A stretch of 55,426 nucleotides of DNA from Bdellovibrionales bacterium (GTDB lineage: Bacteria > Bdellovibrionota > Bdellovibrionia > Bdellovibrionales > JAMPXM01), in the NCBI GenBank assembly GCA_005808505.1, contig SYLX01000164.1, positions 1 through 55,426 of the forward strand. Direction: 5' to 3'. A program made the translations under genes and the position numbers. How positions within the stretch are numbered: position 1 is the stretch's first letter; every line of letters starts with the position of its first letter. The notes under the pieces were generated by a model. That model saw only the letters and a program-made list of their open reading frames with translations. It did not search any database and had not been told where the DNA came from. Below, in pieces: positions 41,493 to 50,160 of this stretch.

Positions 41493-41561
41493 GGGGGGAG
41501 CCCCCCCTGTCAAATTTTCTAACAGGGGTGCCCAGAAACGGGCCCAATAACCAACCCGTTT
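41493..41561 (-). terminator. Triple-hairpin region after the mutase gene
   Basis: Three stems in a row: AAACGGG/CCCGTTT (41536-41542 with 41555-41561, touching the mutase stop), CCCTGT/ACAGGG (41505-41510 with 41522-41527) and GGGGGG/CCCCCC (41493-41498 with 41501-41506). Very GC-rich, no minus-strand U-tract. Confidence 0.55.
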
Positions 41562-43188
41562 AGATTGTGATCGTCTCCTTATAAAGACCGAAGACTTTGC
41601 GGAGAGAGTCGGAGATCTCACCGAGGGTCACACCTTTTTCCACAGCTTCAACGAACAACGGCATCAAATTATCGCGGCCTTCGGCGGCGTTTGCGATGCG
41701 CGAAAGTTGCGATTTCACCGTAGCCGCGTCCCGCGAGGCTTTGAATTTGGTGAGACGCTGAATCTGCTCGCGAGCAACGTCCTCGCTGATCTTCAGAATT
41801 TCTGTTTTTTCGTTCGACTTCTGGATGAAGTCGTTCACCCCAACGACGATTTCTTCTTTCGTCTCTACGGCTTTTTGGAAAGCGTAGGCCGCGTTTTGAA
41901 TTTCACGTTGGATCCATCCGCTCTCAATACACCTGATCACGCCACCCTGAGCTTCGATGCGGGCGATGTAATCAGTCGCTTTCGTTTCGAGCTCATTTGT
42001 GAGCGACTCAACGAAGTACGATCCGCCGAGCGCATCGATCACGTCAGCGACACCCGATTCGTTCGCAATAATCTGCTGGGTGCGCAAAGCGATCGTCGCG
42101 GCTTTTTCCGTCGGGAGACCCAAAGCTTCATCCATCGAGTTCGTGTGTAAGCTTTGCGTTCCGCCGAGAACCGCCGCAAGCGCTTGAAGAGTCACGCGGA
42201 CGATATTGTTTTCAGGCTGCTGAGCGGTGAGGGTGCTTCCCGCGGTTTGCGAGTGGAAGCGAAGGCGCCATGACTTATCGTCTTTTGCGCCAAAACGCTC
42301 CTTCATGATCTTGGCCCACATCCGACGAGCTGCACGGAATTTCGCAACCTCCTCAAAGAAGTTGTTATGAACGTTGAAGAAGAAGCTCAAACGACCCGCA
42401 AACGAGTCGACATCGAGTCCGCGATCAACCGCACTTTGAACGTAAGTGATTCCGTTAGCGAGTGTGAACGCGATTTCTTGGGCCGCCGTCGAGCCAGCTT
42501 CGCGAATATGATAGCCCGAGATCGAAATCGTGTTCCAGTTCGGTACTTCGCGTGAGCAGAAATCGAAGATGTCCGTAATTACGCGCATCGAAGGCTTCGG
42601 CGGATAGATGTACGTTCCGCGTGCGATGTACTCTTTCAATAGATCGTTTTGAATGGTGCCGGTGAGCTTGTCGGCACCGATGCCACGGCGACGAGCTACC
42701 GCAATGTAAAGCGAGAGCAGAATGCCAGCTGTGGCGTTGATCGTCATCGAAGTCGAGATCTTATCAAGCGGAAGATCCTTCAAAAGAATCTCCATATCCT
42801 CGATCGAAGAAATCGCAACGCCCACTTTTCCGACTTCGCCTGTCGACATCACGTGATCGGAGTCGTAGCCCATCTGCGTGGGCAAATCGAAAGCAACGCT
42901 CAAACCCGTTTGCCCGCGCTCAAGGAGCATCTTGTAACGTTCGTTGGACTCGCGCGCAGACCCGAAGCCTGCATATTGGCGCATCGTCCAGAAACGCCCA
43001 CGATACATCGTTTCCTGTACACCACGTGTGTAGGGATACAGCCCTGGAGAATTGAGATCGCGAGCCGCAAGTTTCGAACTATCCCAATCCGAGGAAGTAT
43101 ATTCACCTTTGATCTCAATTCCGCTTGAGGTGATGAACTTTTCTTTGCGGAGGCGCGAGGGTTTCTTTGAGGGTTTTTCTGTAGACAC
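41560..43188 (-). CDS. Methylmalonyl-CoA mutase catalytic (large) chain
   Basis: Isomerises methylmalonyl-CoA to succinyl-CoA. The 542-residue protein contains the TIM-barrel domain: [20 protein letters not shown] near residues 52-71, [11 protein letters not shown], and [17 protein letters not shown] with the active-site His. It ends before any cobalamin domain: no DxHxxG motif exists, so a separate B12-binding subunit must be coded elsewhere, as in archaeal and some bacterial enzymes. The start is GTG 43188 with AGGAGA. It lies downstream of a biotin-carboxylase set, which would supply methylmalonyl-CoA. Related mutases (isobutyryl, ethylmalonyl) are alternatives. Confidence 0.92.
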   Translation of the reverse strand: MSTEKPSKKPSRLRKEKFITSSGIEIKGEYTSSDWDSSKLAARDLNSPGLYPYTRGVQETMYRGRFWTMRQYAGFGSARESNERYKMLLERGQTGLSVAFDLPTQMGYDSDHVMSTGEVGKVGVAISSIEDMEILLKDLPLDKISTSMTINATAGILLSLYIAVARRRGIGADKLTGTIQNDLLKEYIARGTYIYPPKPSMRVITDIFDFCSREVPNWNTISISGYHIREAGSTAAQEIAFTLANGITYVQSAVDRGLDVDSFAGRLSFFFNVHNNFFEEVAKFRAARRMWAKIMKERFGAKDDKSWRLRFHSQTAGSTLTAQQPENNIVRVTLQALAAVLGGTQSLHTNSMDEALGLPTEKAATIALRTQQIIANESGVADVIDALGGSYFVESLTNELETKATDYIARIEAQGGVIRCIESGWIQREIQNAAYAFQKAVETKEEIVVGVNDFIQKSNEKTEILKISEDVAREQIQRLTKFKASRDAATVKSQLSRIANAAEGRDNLMPLFVEAVEKGVTLGEISDSLRKVFGLYKETITI

Positions 43189-43232
43189 GTCTGTCTCCTG
43201 AAAATTGAAGAGTGGCTTCGGCTACGACGTCG

Positions 43233-43715
43233 TCAGAACGAAGTCACCAATCCCGCGATTGCACCATCGGGATTCGGTGAAAGATAGGGGAGGAAGTTCG
43301 CCTTCTTCTTGCTTCGGCTCTCGAGCGATCGGTTGTAACTTTCGGCGGCATCGGCGACCGCGTTTCTTTGGAAGTAGCTCAGGACTGCAGAACCTGCGAT
43401 CAATCCAGCGCCGATCGGAATTTCATTCTTTTTGTTCCCGCTACCAAGTCCATAACCAACAAAGTAGCCGCCCGCGCCAGCCATGAGGACAGTCGGCCAA
43501 AACAAAAGCTTTGCTGTCCGTACGGAACTCTCGGCTTCCGGAACGGCTTCGAAGGCATTCATCGTTTCGACGGGATTTACGGGTGAACCGTTTTGCAGAA
43601 TCGGTGGACCAAAGAAGCCACGCTGAATTTCAACGGGCTTCGAACTATCGAACTTAGCGGGATGAGCACAGCCGGACATCGCGAAAACCAAAGAAAGAAC
43701 GAGGATCTTGCGCAT
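43233..43715 (-). CDS. Small lipoprotein of unknown function
   Basis: A 160-residue protein with signal MRKILVLSLVFAMSGC (lipid Cys16; AGGAG eight bases before ATG 43715). Mature part: Pro-rich, then two hydrophobic Gly-rich segments (WPTVLMAGAGGYFVGYG and IPIGAGLIAGSAVLSYF) that may form a glycine-zipper-like hairpin in a membrane. It is inserted between the biotin-carrier gene and the mutase gene in the same direction, 22 and 44 bases away. Nothing links it to propionate metabolism except position. An in-frame start at 43766 overlaps the carrier gene and lacks support. Confidence 0.75.
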   Translation of the reverse strand: MRKILVLSLVFAMSGCAHPAKFDSSKPVEIQRGFFGPPILQNGSPVNPVETMNAFEAVPEAESSVRTAKLLFWPTVLMAGAGGYFVGYGLGSGNKKNEIPIGAGLIAGSAVLSYFQRNAVADAAESYNRSLESRSKKKANFLPYLSPNPDGAIAGLVTSF

Positions 43716-43737
43716 GTCCGGCGCTCCTACTTGATGA

Positions 43738-44274
43738 TTAGGCTTTGGGTACCGGCTCAAACGCAATGAGCGTTTGACCAGCTTCTACGCTGTCGCCCGC
43801 TTTCACGAGTACGTCTTTGATCTTCGTATCGTGCGAAGCGCGCATCTCGTTCTCCATCTTCATCGCTTCCATGATGAGAAGAGGCTGACCCGCTTTGACG
43901 ATGTCGCCTTTGTTCACCATGATTTTGACGATCTTGCCGGGCATGCCCGCGCCGAGGTTCGCGTCTCCACCGAGCGCGCCACCTTTTTTGAGGCTTTCGT
44001 GCAAGAGAGCTTCGTCGTTATAGATCGTGACGTTGCGGACCGAGCTCCGTGTGTAAACGGTGTATTCCGTGCCCGAGCCGAAACAATCCATCAGGTACGA
44101 ACCGCCTTGGAAGATCAAGTTAATCGTGTTTTCCACGAGCTTGTAATCTTCTTTGGAGATCTCGTACTTCACCCAGTCTTGTCCCTCTTCTTGAAGAGCG
44201 ATCTTCCAGGCGCGACGAGTTTCGTTGATATCGATTTTGTAGTGTTTGCCGCGAAGGTCTGCTTCGAAAAACAT
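43738..44274 (-). CDS. Biotin carboxyl carrier protein of an acyl-CoA carboxylase
   Basis: A 178-residue protein. The C-terminal biotinyl domain has MEAMKME with biotinylation site Lys139. The first ~95 residues are a separate beta-rich region (YKIDINETRRAWKIAL, SGTEYTVYTRSSVRNV), as in the BT-type linker of propionyl-CoA carboxylase alpha subunits. Here the carrier is separate from biotin carboxylase, unlike most PccA proteins where they are fused. It follows the carboxylase gene by 6 bases. Confidence 0.9.
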   Translation of the reverse strand: MFFEADLRGKHYKIDINETRRAWKIALQEEGQDWVKYEISKEDYKLVENTINLIFQGGSYLMDCFGSGTEYTVYTRSSVRNVTIYNDEALLHESLKKGGALGGDANLGAGMPGKIVKIMVNKGDIVKAGQPLLIMEAMKMENEMRASHDTKIKDVLVKAGDSVEAGQTLIAFEPVPKA

Positions 44275-44280
44275 CGTGGA

Positions 44281-45774
44281 TTACCTCAAGCCTTCTTTGC
44301 GCGCCATATCCTTCCAGCGGCTGGCGACGTTGTACTCAGAAACAGCCTTTGCCTTCTTCTCGTTGTAGGCCGCAATCGCTGCCGTAATGAGGAAGACGTG
44401 GTCATCAACGACCTGGAAGAGCTTCGGCATCTTGATCTCGAGATCCTTTTCGCAGAACTGAGTGGTGTACGAACCATCCAGGAACTTCGGCGACTGCAGG
44501 ATCGACTTGTGCAGAACGATGTTCGTCTTAATGCCCGTGAGCGTGAACTCAGTCAGCGCGCGATCCAGGCGACGAATGGCCGTTTCGCGGTTCGGTCCCC
44601 AAGCGATGAGCTTAGCGATCATCGGGTCGTAATAGATCGGCACTTCGTAGCCAGGGTAAGCGTACGAATCGGTGCGAATGAACGGACCTTGCGGGTGACG
44701 GCAGCGACGAATGAGACCCGGCGACGGAACAAACGTAACCGGATCTTCCGCGCAGATACGCGCTTCGATCGCGTGGCCACGTTGAACGACGTCCTCTTGT
44801 TTGAACGAGAGCGGCTTTCCAAGAGCGACCATGATCTGCTCTTGAACGAGGTCGATACCGGTCACCATTTCGGTGATCGGGTGTTCCACCTGCAGGCGCG
44901 TGTTCATGTCCATGAAGTAGACGTCTTTGGTCACGTTATCGAAGATGAACTCGAACGTTCCGGCGCCGATGTAGTTGATCGACTTCGCTGCACGAACGGA
45001 GACTTCACCGAGCTTCTTACGCACCTCGGGAGGAACCGAAGGCGAAGGGCTCTCTTCGATGATCTTCTGGTGACGACGTTGGATCGAGCACTCGCGCTCG
45101 AACAAGTGACAAACGTTTCCGTGCTTATCGCCGAAGACTTGCACTTCGATGTGCTTCGGGTTTTGTACGTAACGTTCGATATAAACCGTGTCGTTTTTGA
45201 AGTAGTTCAAGCCTTCAGAGCGAGCTGCGCGGTAGGCGCTCTCAAGTTCTTCCATCTTGTAAACGACGCGCATCCCCTTACCACCACCGCCGGCTGTGGC
45301 CTTGATGATGATGGGGAGGCCAATCTTCTCGACGACTTTTTTAGCCTCTTCGATCGTGTCTACGGGGCCGCCGGAACCAGGAACGGTGGGAACATCCGCT
45401 GCCTTCATCAAACGAATCGCCGAGAGCTTATCGCCCATCGCCCGAATGTTCGCCGGAGTTGGTCCGATGAAAGTAACGCCCGCTTTTTCGAGAGCTTCGG
45501 CGAAGCCAGCGTTTTCGCTCAAGAACCCATAGCCAGGGTGAACGGCATCCGCGCCAGACTTTTTGATCGCCGCGAGAATGTTGTCGACGTTCAAGTAAGA
45601 GTCTTTAGAGGGAGCAGGTCCGACGTTGTAAGCCTCATCAGCCAAAACGACGTGAAGACTGTTGCGGTCCGCATCCGAATAGACGGCAACGGAAGCGATG
45701 CCGAGGTCGCGGCATGCGCGGATCACGCGCAACGCGATTTCGCCCCGGTTCGCGATCAATACCTTTTTAAACAT
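44281..45774 (-). CDS. Biotin carboxylase subunit (PccA/AccC type)
   Basis: Carboxylates biotin at the expense of ATP and bicarbonate. The 497-residue protein starts MFKKVLIANRGEIALRVIRA and shows ADAVHPGYGFLSENA, the Gly-rich ATP loop KATAGGGGKGMRVV, RDCSIQRRHQKIIEESPSP in a variant (ERECSIQRRHQK), FMDMNTRLQVEHP, and EARICAEDP. The C-terminal region beyond about residue 450 is an extension with KMPKLFQVVDDH, which may bind the carrier or carboxyltransferase. Context with the neighbouring carboxyltransferase and mutase points to propionyl-CoA carboxylase. Confidence 0.92.
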   Translation of the reverse strand: MFKKVLIANRGEIALRVIRACRDLGIASVAVYSDADRNSLHVVLADEAYNVGPAPSKDSYLNVDNILAAIKKSGADAVHPGYGFLSENAGFAEALEKAGVTFIGPTPANIRAMGDKLSAIRLMKAADVPTVPGSGGPVDTIEEAKKVVEKIGLPIIIKATAGGGGKGMRVVYKMEELESAYRAARSEGLNYFKNDTVYIERYVQNPKHIEVQVFGDKHGNVCHLFERECSIQRRHQKIIEESPSPSVPPEVRKKLGEVSVRAAKSINYIGAGTFEFIFDNVTKDVYFMDMNTRLQVEHPITEMVTGIDLVQEQIMVALGKPLSFKQEDVVQRGHAIEARICAEDPVTFVPSPGLIRRCRHPQGPFIRTDSYAYPGYEVPIYYDPMIAKLIAWGPNRETAIRRLDRALTEFTLTGIKTNIVLHKSILQSPKFLDGSYTTQFCEKDLEIKMPKLFQVVDDHVFLITAAIAAYNEKKAKAVSEYNVASRWKDMARKEGLR

Positions 45775-45786
45775 AAAGCATCTCCA

Positions 45787-47370
45787 TCAGAGCGGAATGT
45801 TTCCGTGCTTCTTCGCCGGGTTGGTGTCTTTTTTATTCTTCAGCATCTCGAGCGCGTCGATGATGCGCTTGCGTGTAAGAGCCGGCTCGATGACTTCGTC
45901 AACGTATCCAAGCTCCGCCGCAACGTACGGATTCGCGAACTTCTCTTCGTAATCAGCCGTCAATCGAGCGCGCTCATCTTCGGGCTTGCCCGCTTTTTTG
46001 ATCGCATCGCGGAAGATGATGTTAACCGCGCCGTCAGCACCCATGACCGCGATTTCCGCCGTCGGGTAAGCGAGGTTCACGTCACCGCGCAAGTGCTTCG
46101 AGGACATTACGCAGTAGGCGCCGCCGTAGTCTTTGCGAGTGATGATCGTGATCTTCGGGACCGTCGCTTCAGCGTAAGCGTAGAGAAGCTTCGCGCCGTG
46201 AGTGATGATGCCGTTCCACTCTTGATCCGTACCGGGCAAGAAGCCAGGAACGTCAACGAACGTGATGATCGGAATATTGAACGCGTCACAGAAGCGAACA
46301 AAACGTGCCGCCTTCTTCGAAGCGTCGATGTTCAAGCAGCCCGCGAGAATTTGCGGCTGGTTCGCGACGATACCGACCGAGCGTCCGTTGAAGCGCGCGA
46401 AACCAACGATGACGTTCTTTGCGTAGTGCTGGTGCACTTCGAGGAAGTAGCCTTCGTCTACGACCATCTTCACGAGCTCGTGCATGTCGTAGGGCTTCTT
46501 CGGATTATCGGGGATGAACGTGTTTAAAGCTTCTTCGATCCGGTCGGGACGATCGTTGGTCGGAATAACCGGCGGATCGTCGACGTTGTTCGAAGGAAGG
46601 AAGCTCAAGAGTTCGCGAATCAAGAGCAAGCAGTGCTTGTCGTCGTTTGCAGCAAAGTGCGAAACGCCAGACTTCTGCGCGTGCGCGTTGGCGCCGCCGA
46701 GCTCTTCTTTCGTAACGTCTTCATGAGTAACGGTCTTGATCACATCGGGGCCTGTCACGAACATGTAGCTCGTGTCTTTGACCATGAAGATGAAGTCCGT
46801 GATCGAAGGAGAGTAAACCGCGCCACCTGCGCATGGTCCCATGATCGCGCTGATCTGGGGAACAACGCCCGATGCGAGCGTATTGCGAAGGAAAATATCC
46901 GCGTAGCCACCGAGAGCTTCAACGCCTTCTTGAATCCGTGCGCCACCGGAGTCGTTGAGTCCGATGATGGGGGCGCCGTTCTTCATTGCCATGTCCATGA
47001 TCTTGAGGATCTTGTTGGCTTGCGTGCGCGACATCGATCCGCCGAAAACCGTGAAGTCTTGGCTGTAGCAGTAAACAAGTTTGCCGTTGATGCGGCCGTA
47101 GCCGGTGATAACGCCGTCACCGAGGATGCGCTTATCGCCCATGCCGAAGTTTTGCGAGCGGTGAGTGACGAAACGATCCATCTCCACGAAGCTGCCCGGA
47201 TCAAGAAGCACGTCGAGACGCTCGCGCGCCGTGAGGCGGCCGCCTTCTTTGTGCTTGGCAACTCGGTCTGCGCCTCCGCCTTGGAGAGCGACGGAGTTCT
47301 TTTCTTCAAGCTGCGCGACCCGAAGCTCCGTTCGCGATAAAGTTGAATCCGTAGTCGTGGTAGATGCCAT
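45787..47370 (-). CDS. Propionyl-CoA carboxylase beta-type carboxyltransferase
   Basis: Transfers the carboxyl group from biotin to an acyl-CoA. From ATG 47370 (GGAGA upstream) the protein has 527 residues, the usual length for PccB. N-terminal: [25 protein letters not shown] in parts, [13 protein letters not shown] and the oxyanion-forming [21 protein letters not shown]-terminal: [35 protein letters not shown], and [16 protein letters not shown]. The residue after MGADGA is Val/Asn, resembling the propionyl rather than acetyl enzymes. Longer in-frame starts at 47460 and 47544 have no ribosome-binding site. First gene of the carboxylase-mutase unit. Confidence 0.93.
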   Translation of the reverse strand: MASTTTTDSTLSRTELRVAQLEEKNSVALQGGGADRVAKHKEGGRLTARERLDVLLDPGSFVEMDRFVTHRSQNFGMGDKRILGDGVITGYGRINGKLVYCYSQDFTVFGGSMSRTQANKILKIMDMAMKNGAPIIGLNDSGGARIQEGVEALGGYADIFLRNTLASGVVPQISAIMGPCAGGAVYSPSITDFIFMVKDTSYMFVTGPDVIKTVTHEDVTKEELGGANAHAQKSGVSHFAANDDKHCLLLIRELLSFLPSNNVDDPPVIPTNDRPDRIEEALNTFIPDNPKKPYDMHELVKMVVDEGYFLEVHQHYAKNVIVGFARFNGRSVGIVANQPQILAGCLNIDASKKAARFVRFCDAFNIPIITFVDVPGFLPGTDQEWNGIITHGAKLLYAYAEATVPKITIITRKDYGGAYCVMSSKHLRGDVNLAYPTAEIAVMGADGAVNIIFRDAIKKAGKPEDERARLTADYEEKFANPYVAAELGYVDEVIEPALTRKRIIDALEMLKNKKDTNPAKKHGNIPL

Positions 47371-47676
47371 TGGTTTCTCCGTTGATTTCTCAAACGTTTC
47401 TTGATCGCTTGCGCGATCGTTTTCTTTTCGGTTCTTTTTTCCGGGCAAATTTAATTCCATAGCTAACTCAAAAAACTTCTCGAGAGCTTCGTCGAAGCTC
47501 AATCGCGAAGAGAATCTCGCTTGAGCAAAAACTCCTCGCGGCATTTTCGCACGCGTGGAACTTGCTCCCCGCGCAGCTTTCTCGAGCGAGAAAATCGGTT
47601 GTTAGTCGACCCGACTCCGATCAAGCAGCTGACAGGTATCAGAGACGCACTCTACTGAGAAAACGAGGGAAATTTC

Positions 47677-47722
47677 AAAAAAAGTACCCGCCGCACGTCG
47701 CGTTAGGCAAGCCATTGGCGGG
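47677..47722 (-). terminator. Second terminator-like element in the gap
   Basis: On the minus strand CCCGCC (47717-47722) pairs with GGCGGG (47687-47692) over a 24-base internal part with its own small pairs, followed by TAC and seven T residues (47677-47683). Confidence 0.55.
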
Positions 47723-47795
47723 GGCTCAGAAGCACTGCGTCCGACCTCATGGCCCGCTTCCTAAGAGAGGCGGAAAAGCCACAAGAGAGCGACGC

Positions 47796-47833
47796 AAAAA
47801 AGCCTCGGGTCGCGGATGTCGCGGCCCAAGAGG
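47796..47833 (-). terminator. Intrinsic terminator after the subtilisin lipoprotein gene
   Basis: On the minus strand CCTC-TT-GGGCCGCG pairs with CGCGACCC-GAGG (one wobble, two-base bulge) with a 5-base loop, followed by C and six T residues. It lies 31 bases after the protease stop. Confidence 0.88.
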
Positions 47834-47863
47834 GTCTTCCAAAATTTTTGTGCGGAGGAAAGA

Positions 47864-49162
47864 TTAAGGGACGAGGACGGTGAGAGCTTCAAGCGATTTA
47901 CGCAGGTTCAAGCGACCTTCCGTTGAAACAGCGTACGTGCCTTTGTCGACGCCATCCAAAAGCGCTTTGCGGATCTGTGCAACCGTTGCGTTCGGACGGT
48001 GACTCCACAAGACAGCAGCCGCACCGGAAACGAAGGGCGTCGCCATACTCGTTCCGTCTTCGTAGCAATAGCCGCTGCCTGCATATGTCTCACACTTTGC
48101 CGATGCGGGATAAGTGCTGAAGACGCCTTGGCCAGGAGCAACGAGGTGAACAAGCTTTCGGCTGTAATTCGAAAAGCTCGTCATGTAATCGTTGTAGGTT
48201 GAAGCGCCTACGGTGATCGCGTCAGGAAGCCCGAAAGCACCAGGGTAGGTGGGCGACTTTTCGAGATCTTGTCCTACGTTATAGGCATCGCCGTTACCAG
48301 AAGCTGCGATGAACAAAACTCCGCGAGAACCGAGAGTCGAGACCACACTTCGGAGAGTTTTCGAACAGCCTCCGCCCCAACTTGCATTCACAACGCGAGC
48401 TCCGCGCGAAACCGCGTATTGAATGGCGGCGATTGCGTCGCTCATCATGCCTTGTCCGGCATCATCCATGAAGTCGAGCGGGAGAATCTTCGCGTCGGGC
48501 GCAACGCCTTTCATCGCGTTTCCGCTTTGATGTTCGGCCGCGATGATCCCGGCGACGTGGGTCCCGTGACCAGAACCATCGGTCACATTGCCCGATTTTT
48601 GTTCGAAGTCGTAACCTCGAACGTCGTCGACGTAGCCATTGCCGTCGTCATCAAGACCGTTGCCGGGAATCTCTTTCGTATTCACCGCAATTTGATTCAC
48701 AAGCTGCGGATGAGTGACATCGACGCCTGAGTCAACAACGGCAACAATGACGTCTTTTCCAGTTGCGATCGGCCAAACGGAAGGAGCTTCGATTCTCTCG
48801 TGGCCCCAGGCGCGATAATCTGATGCGGAAGTCACTTTCGATGACGCTCGTAACGAAGATTTTGGCGAAACTCGAATTTCATTGAGAGAAACTTTTTGAT
48901 CGTGCTCGGCAAGTACGATTTCCCCTAGGTGGGGTTGCAAGAGATCTCTTGCGAGAGCGTCCCGGTCTTCCGCTTGCTCCACGGTGATGGAGCCATCATT
49001 CCAAGTGACGAGAAATTGGTTGGGGAGCGCGGAGCTAGCGCACTCGGCGCTGGGCTTTTCCACGCTCTCCGCTCGTACCTTGCCGTTGTCCATTCCGCAG
49101 GCGGAAAGAAGCAAGAGCAAGAGTACGAGCGGGGGCGTAGAGCGGGCGCGTACGACATCCAT
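47864..49162 (-). CDS. Subtilisin-like protease, lipoprotein-anchored
   Basis: A 432-residue S8 peptidase with lipoprotein signal LLLLLLSAC (lipid Cys22), an I9-like propeptide (NQFLVTWNDGSITVEQ, about 48-110), and a catalytic domain with Asp144 (VVDSGVD), His199 (GSGHGTHVAG), Asn290 (AASGN) and Ser372 (GTSMATPFVSG). The Asp-rich DDDGNGYVDDVRGYDF loop (171-186) is nearly the same as in the secreted protease at 20.3 kb, but the CUB-like tail is absent. Cys pairs (GGGCSKT, KCETYAGSGYCYEDG) may form disulfides. Likely anchored in the outer membrane. A strong terminator follows. Confidence 0.92.
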   Translation of the reverse strand: MDVVRARSTPPLVLLLLLLSACGMDNGKVRAESVEKPSAECASSALPNQFLVTWNDGSITVEQAEDRDALARDLLQPHLGEIVLAEHDQKVSLNEIRVSPKSSLRASSKVTSASDYRAWGHERIEAPSVWPIATGKDVIVAVVDSGVDVTHPQLVNQIAVNTKEIPGNGLDDDGNGYVDDVRGYDFEQKSGNVTDGSGHGTHVAGIIAAEHQSGNAMKGVAPDAKILPLDFMDDAGQGMMSDAIAAIQYAVSRGARVVNASWGGGCSKTLRSVVSTLGSRGVLFIAASGNGDAYNVGQDLEKSPTYPGAFGLPDAITVGASTYNDYMTSFSNYSRKLVHLVAPGQGVFSTYPASAKCETYAGSGYCYEDGTSMATPFVSGAAAVLWSHRPNATVAQIRKALLDGVDKGTYAVSTEGRLNLRKSLEALTVLVP

Positions 49163-49337
49163 GTCGAACCCTTCCAGAGAAGCATCCTGCCTCTCTGTCT
49201 CTATGATCGCAGGAACCCACCGGATCGGTTAGTCCAAGCCCCGCAAACAGGACTCTTGATCGGCCGTGCCGCCAAGTCAGAGGACTGGGAAAATTTTTCT
49301 GGTCTGGATTTTTAGACGCGATCGCAGCCGCTGGGAA

Positions 49338-50156
49338 CTAAAGCTGCGCAATGAACTCTTTCAAGAGCGAGCAGAATTTGTCTTCAACCATACGGGCGGT
49401 TTGCGTCACTTCCTCGTGCGAGAGCTTGTGTTTAGCGATGCCCGCAGCAGGATTGGTGATGCAGCTCAAAGCGCAGACACGTAGACCCAAGTGGTTAGCT
49501 GCGATGGCTTCAGGCACCGTGCTCATGCCGACAGCTTTACCGCCGAGCATTTGGAGGTAGCGGACTTCCGCCGGAGTCTCGTAAGTGGGTCCGCTGACGG
49601 CGCAGTAGATTCCTCTCCAGTGGCGAATTTGCTGTTTAACCAAAATCTCGGCGAGCTTGTCGTTGAGTTTTCGGTCGTAAGCTTCGCTCATGTCGGGAAA
49701 GCGTGGACCCAGCTGCGCAAGGTTCGGACCCTTGAGGGGATTGTCTCCCATCAAGTTGATGTGATCATCGATGATCATGAAATCGCCAGGAGCCATCTGC
49801 GCATCGAGGCCGCCGGCCGAGTTTGTGAGCAGAAGAATCTCGATTCCGAGCATCGCCATCGTGCGGGTGGGATGCACGACCGCCGTCATCGAGTGGCCTT
49901 CGTAATAATGAACGCGACCCTGAAGGCATGCGATCGGAACGTTGCCAACGTGACCGAGCAGCAATCGTCCGCCGTGGCCATCGATCGAAGGAGAGATGAA
50001 GCCCGGAATTTCGTCGTAAGGAAGAGACGTTTCAACGTCGATGAGGTCGACAAAGGAGCCAAGGCCGGAACCTAGAACAATGCCCATTCGCGGCTTAATG
50101 TGCGATCGTGCGCGGATGTAGGCGGCAGATTCTTCCAGGTTCTTCTGTATGTTCAA
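49338..50156 (-). CDS. punA: Purine nucleoside phosphorylase
   Basis: Phosphorolysis of purine (deoxy)nucleosides to base and (deoxy)ribose 1-phosphate. The 272-residue, trimeric-class protein has GIVLGSGLG, GRVHYYEGH, TNSAGGLD, GPTYETPAE, MSTVPEAIAANH and SCITN. Together with deoA and deoC upstream it makes a nucleoside salvage and sugar-degradation route. It starts 4 bases after deoA ends, consistent with coupling. Confidence 0.95.
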   Translation of the reverse strand: MNIQKNLEESAAYIRARSHIKPRMGIVLGSGLGSFVDLIDVETSLPYDEIPGFISPSIDGHGGRLLLGHVGNVPIACLQGRVHYYEGHSMTAVVHPTRTMAMLGIEILLLTNSAGGLDAQMAPGDFMIIDDHINLMGDNPLKGPNLAQLGPRFPDMSEAYDRKLNDKLAEILVKQQIRHWRGIYCAVSGPTYETPAEVRYLQMLGGKAVGMSTVPEAIAANHLGLRVCALSCITNPAAGIAKHKLSHEEVTQTARMVEDKFCSLLKEFIAQL

Positions 50157-50160
50157 AGCC

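Larger units (their letters stand above)
47371..47863. other. 493-base gap between the subtilisin lipoprotein and the carboxylase operon
   Basis: Both flanking genes read on the minus strand, so the carboxylase promoter must lie here, though I cannot place it. The right half holds two terminator-like elements facing the same way (47796-47833 and 47677-47722), leaving a stretch of about 75-110 bases between them that might be a small RNA. The plus-strand open frame at 47562-47867 has a basic, protein-unlike composition and I do not call it a gene. Confidence 0.5.

Noticed and set aside
43774-46527. A 917-codon open frame on the plus strand across the carboxylase genes
   Set aside because: It is antisense to three well-supported carboxylase genes. 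Their codon bias leaves few stops on the other strand, and the product is Arg/Val/Asp-rich with no domain pattern.
47677-47795. 4.5S (SRP) RNA
   Set aside because: Size and GC content fit loosely, but the conserved SRP tip sequence (GGUC...GGAAGGAAGCAG type) is absent.
47562-47867. A 101-codon plus-strand open frame in the 493-base gap
   Set aside because: Extremely basic (Lys/Arg/Gly/Pro), no ribosome-binding site, and it runs into the end of the convergent protease gene. The two minus-strand terminators within it explain the GC-rich pattern better.
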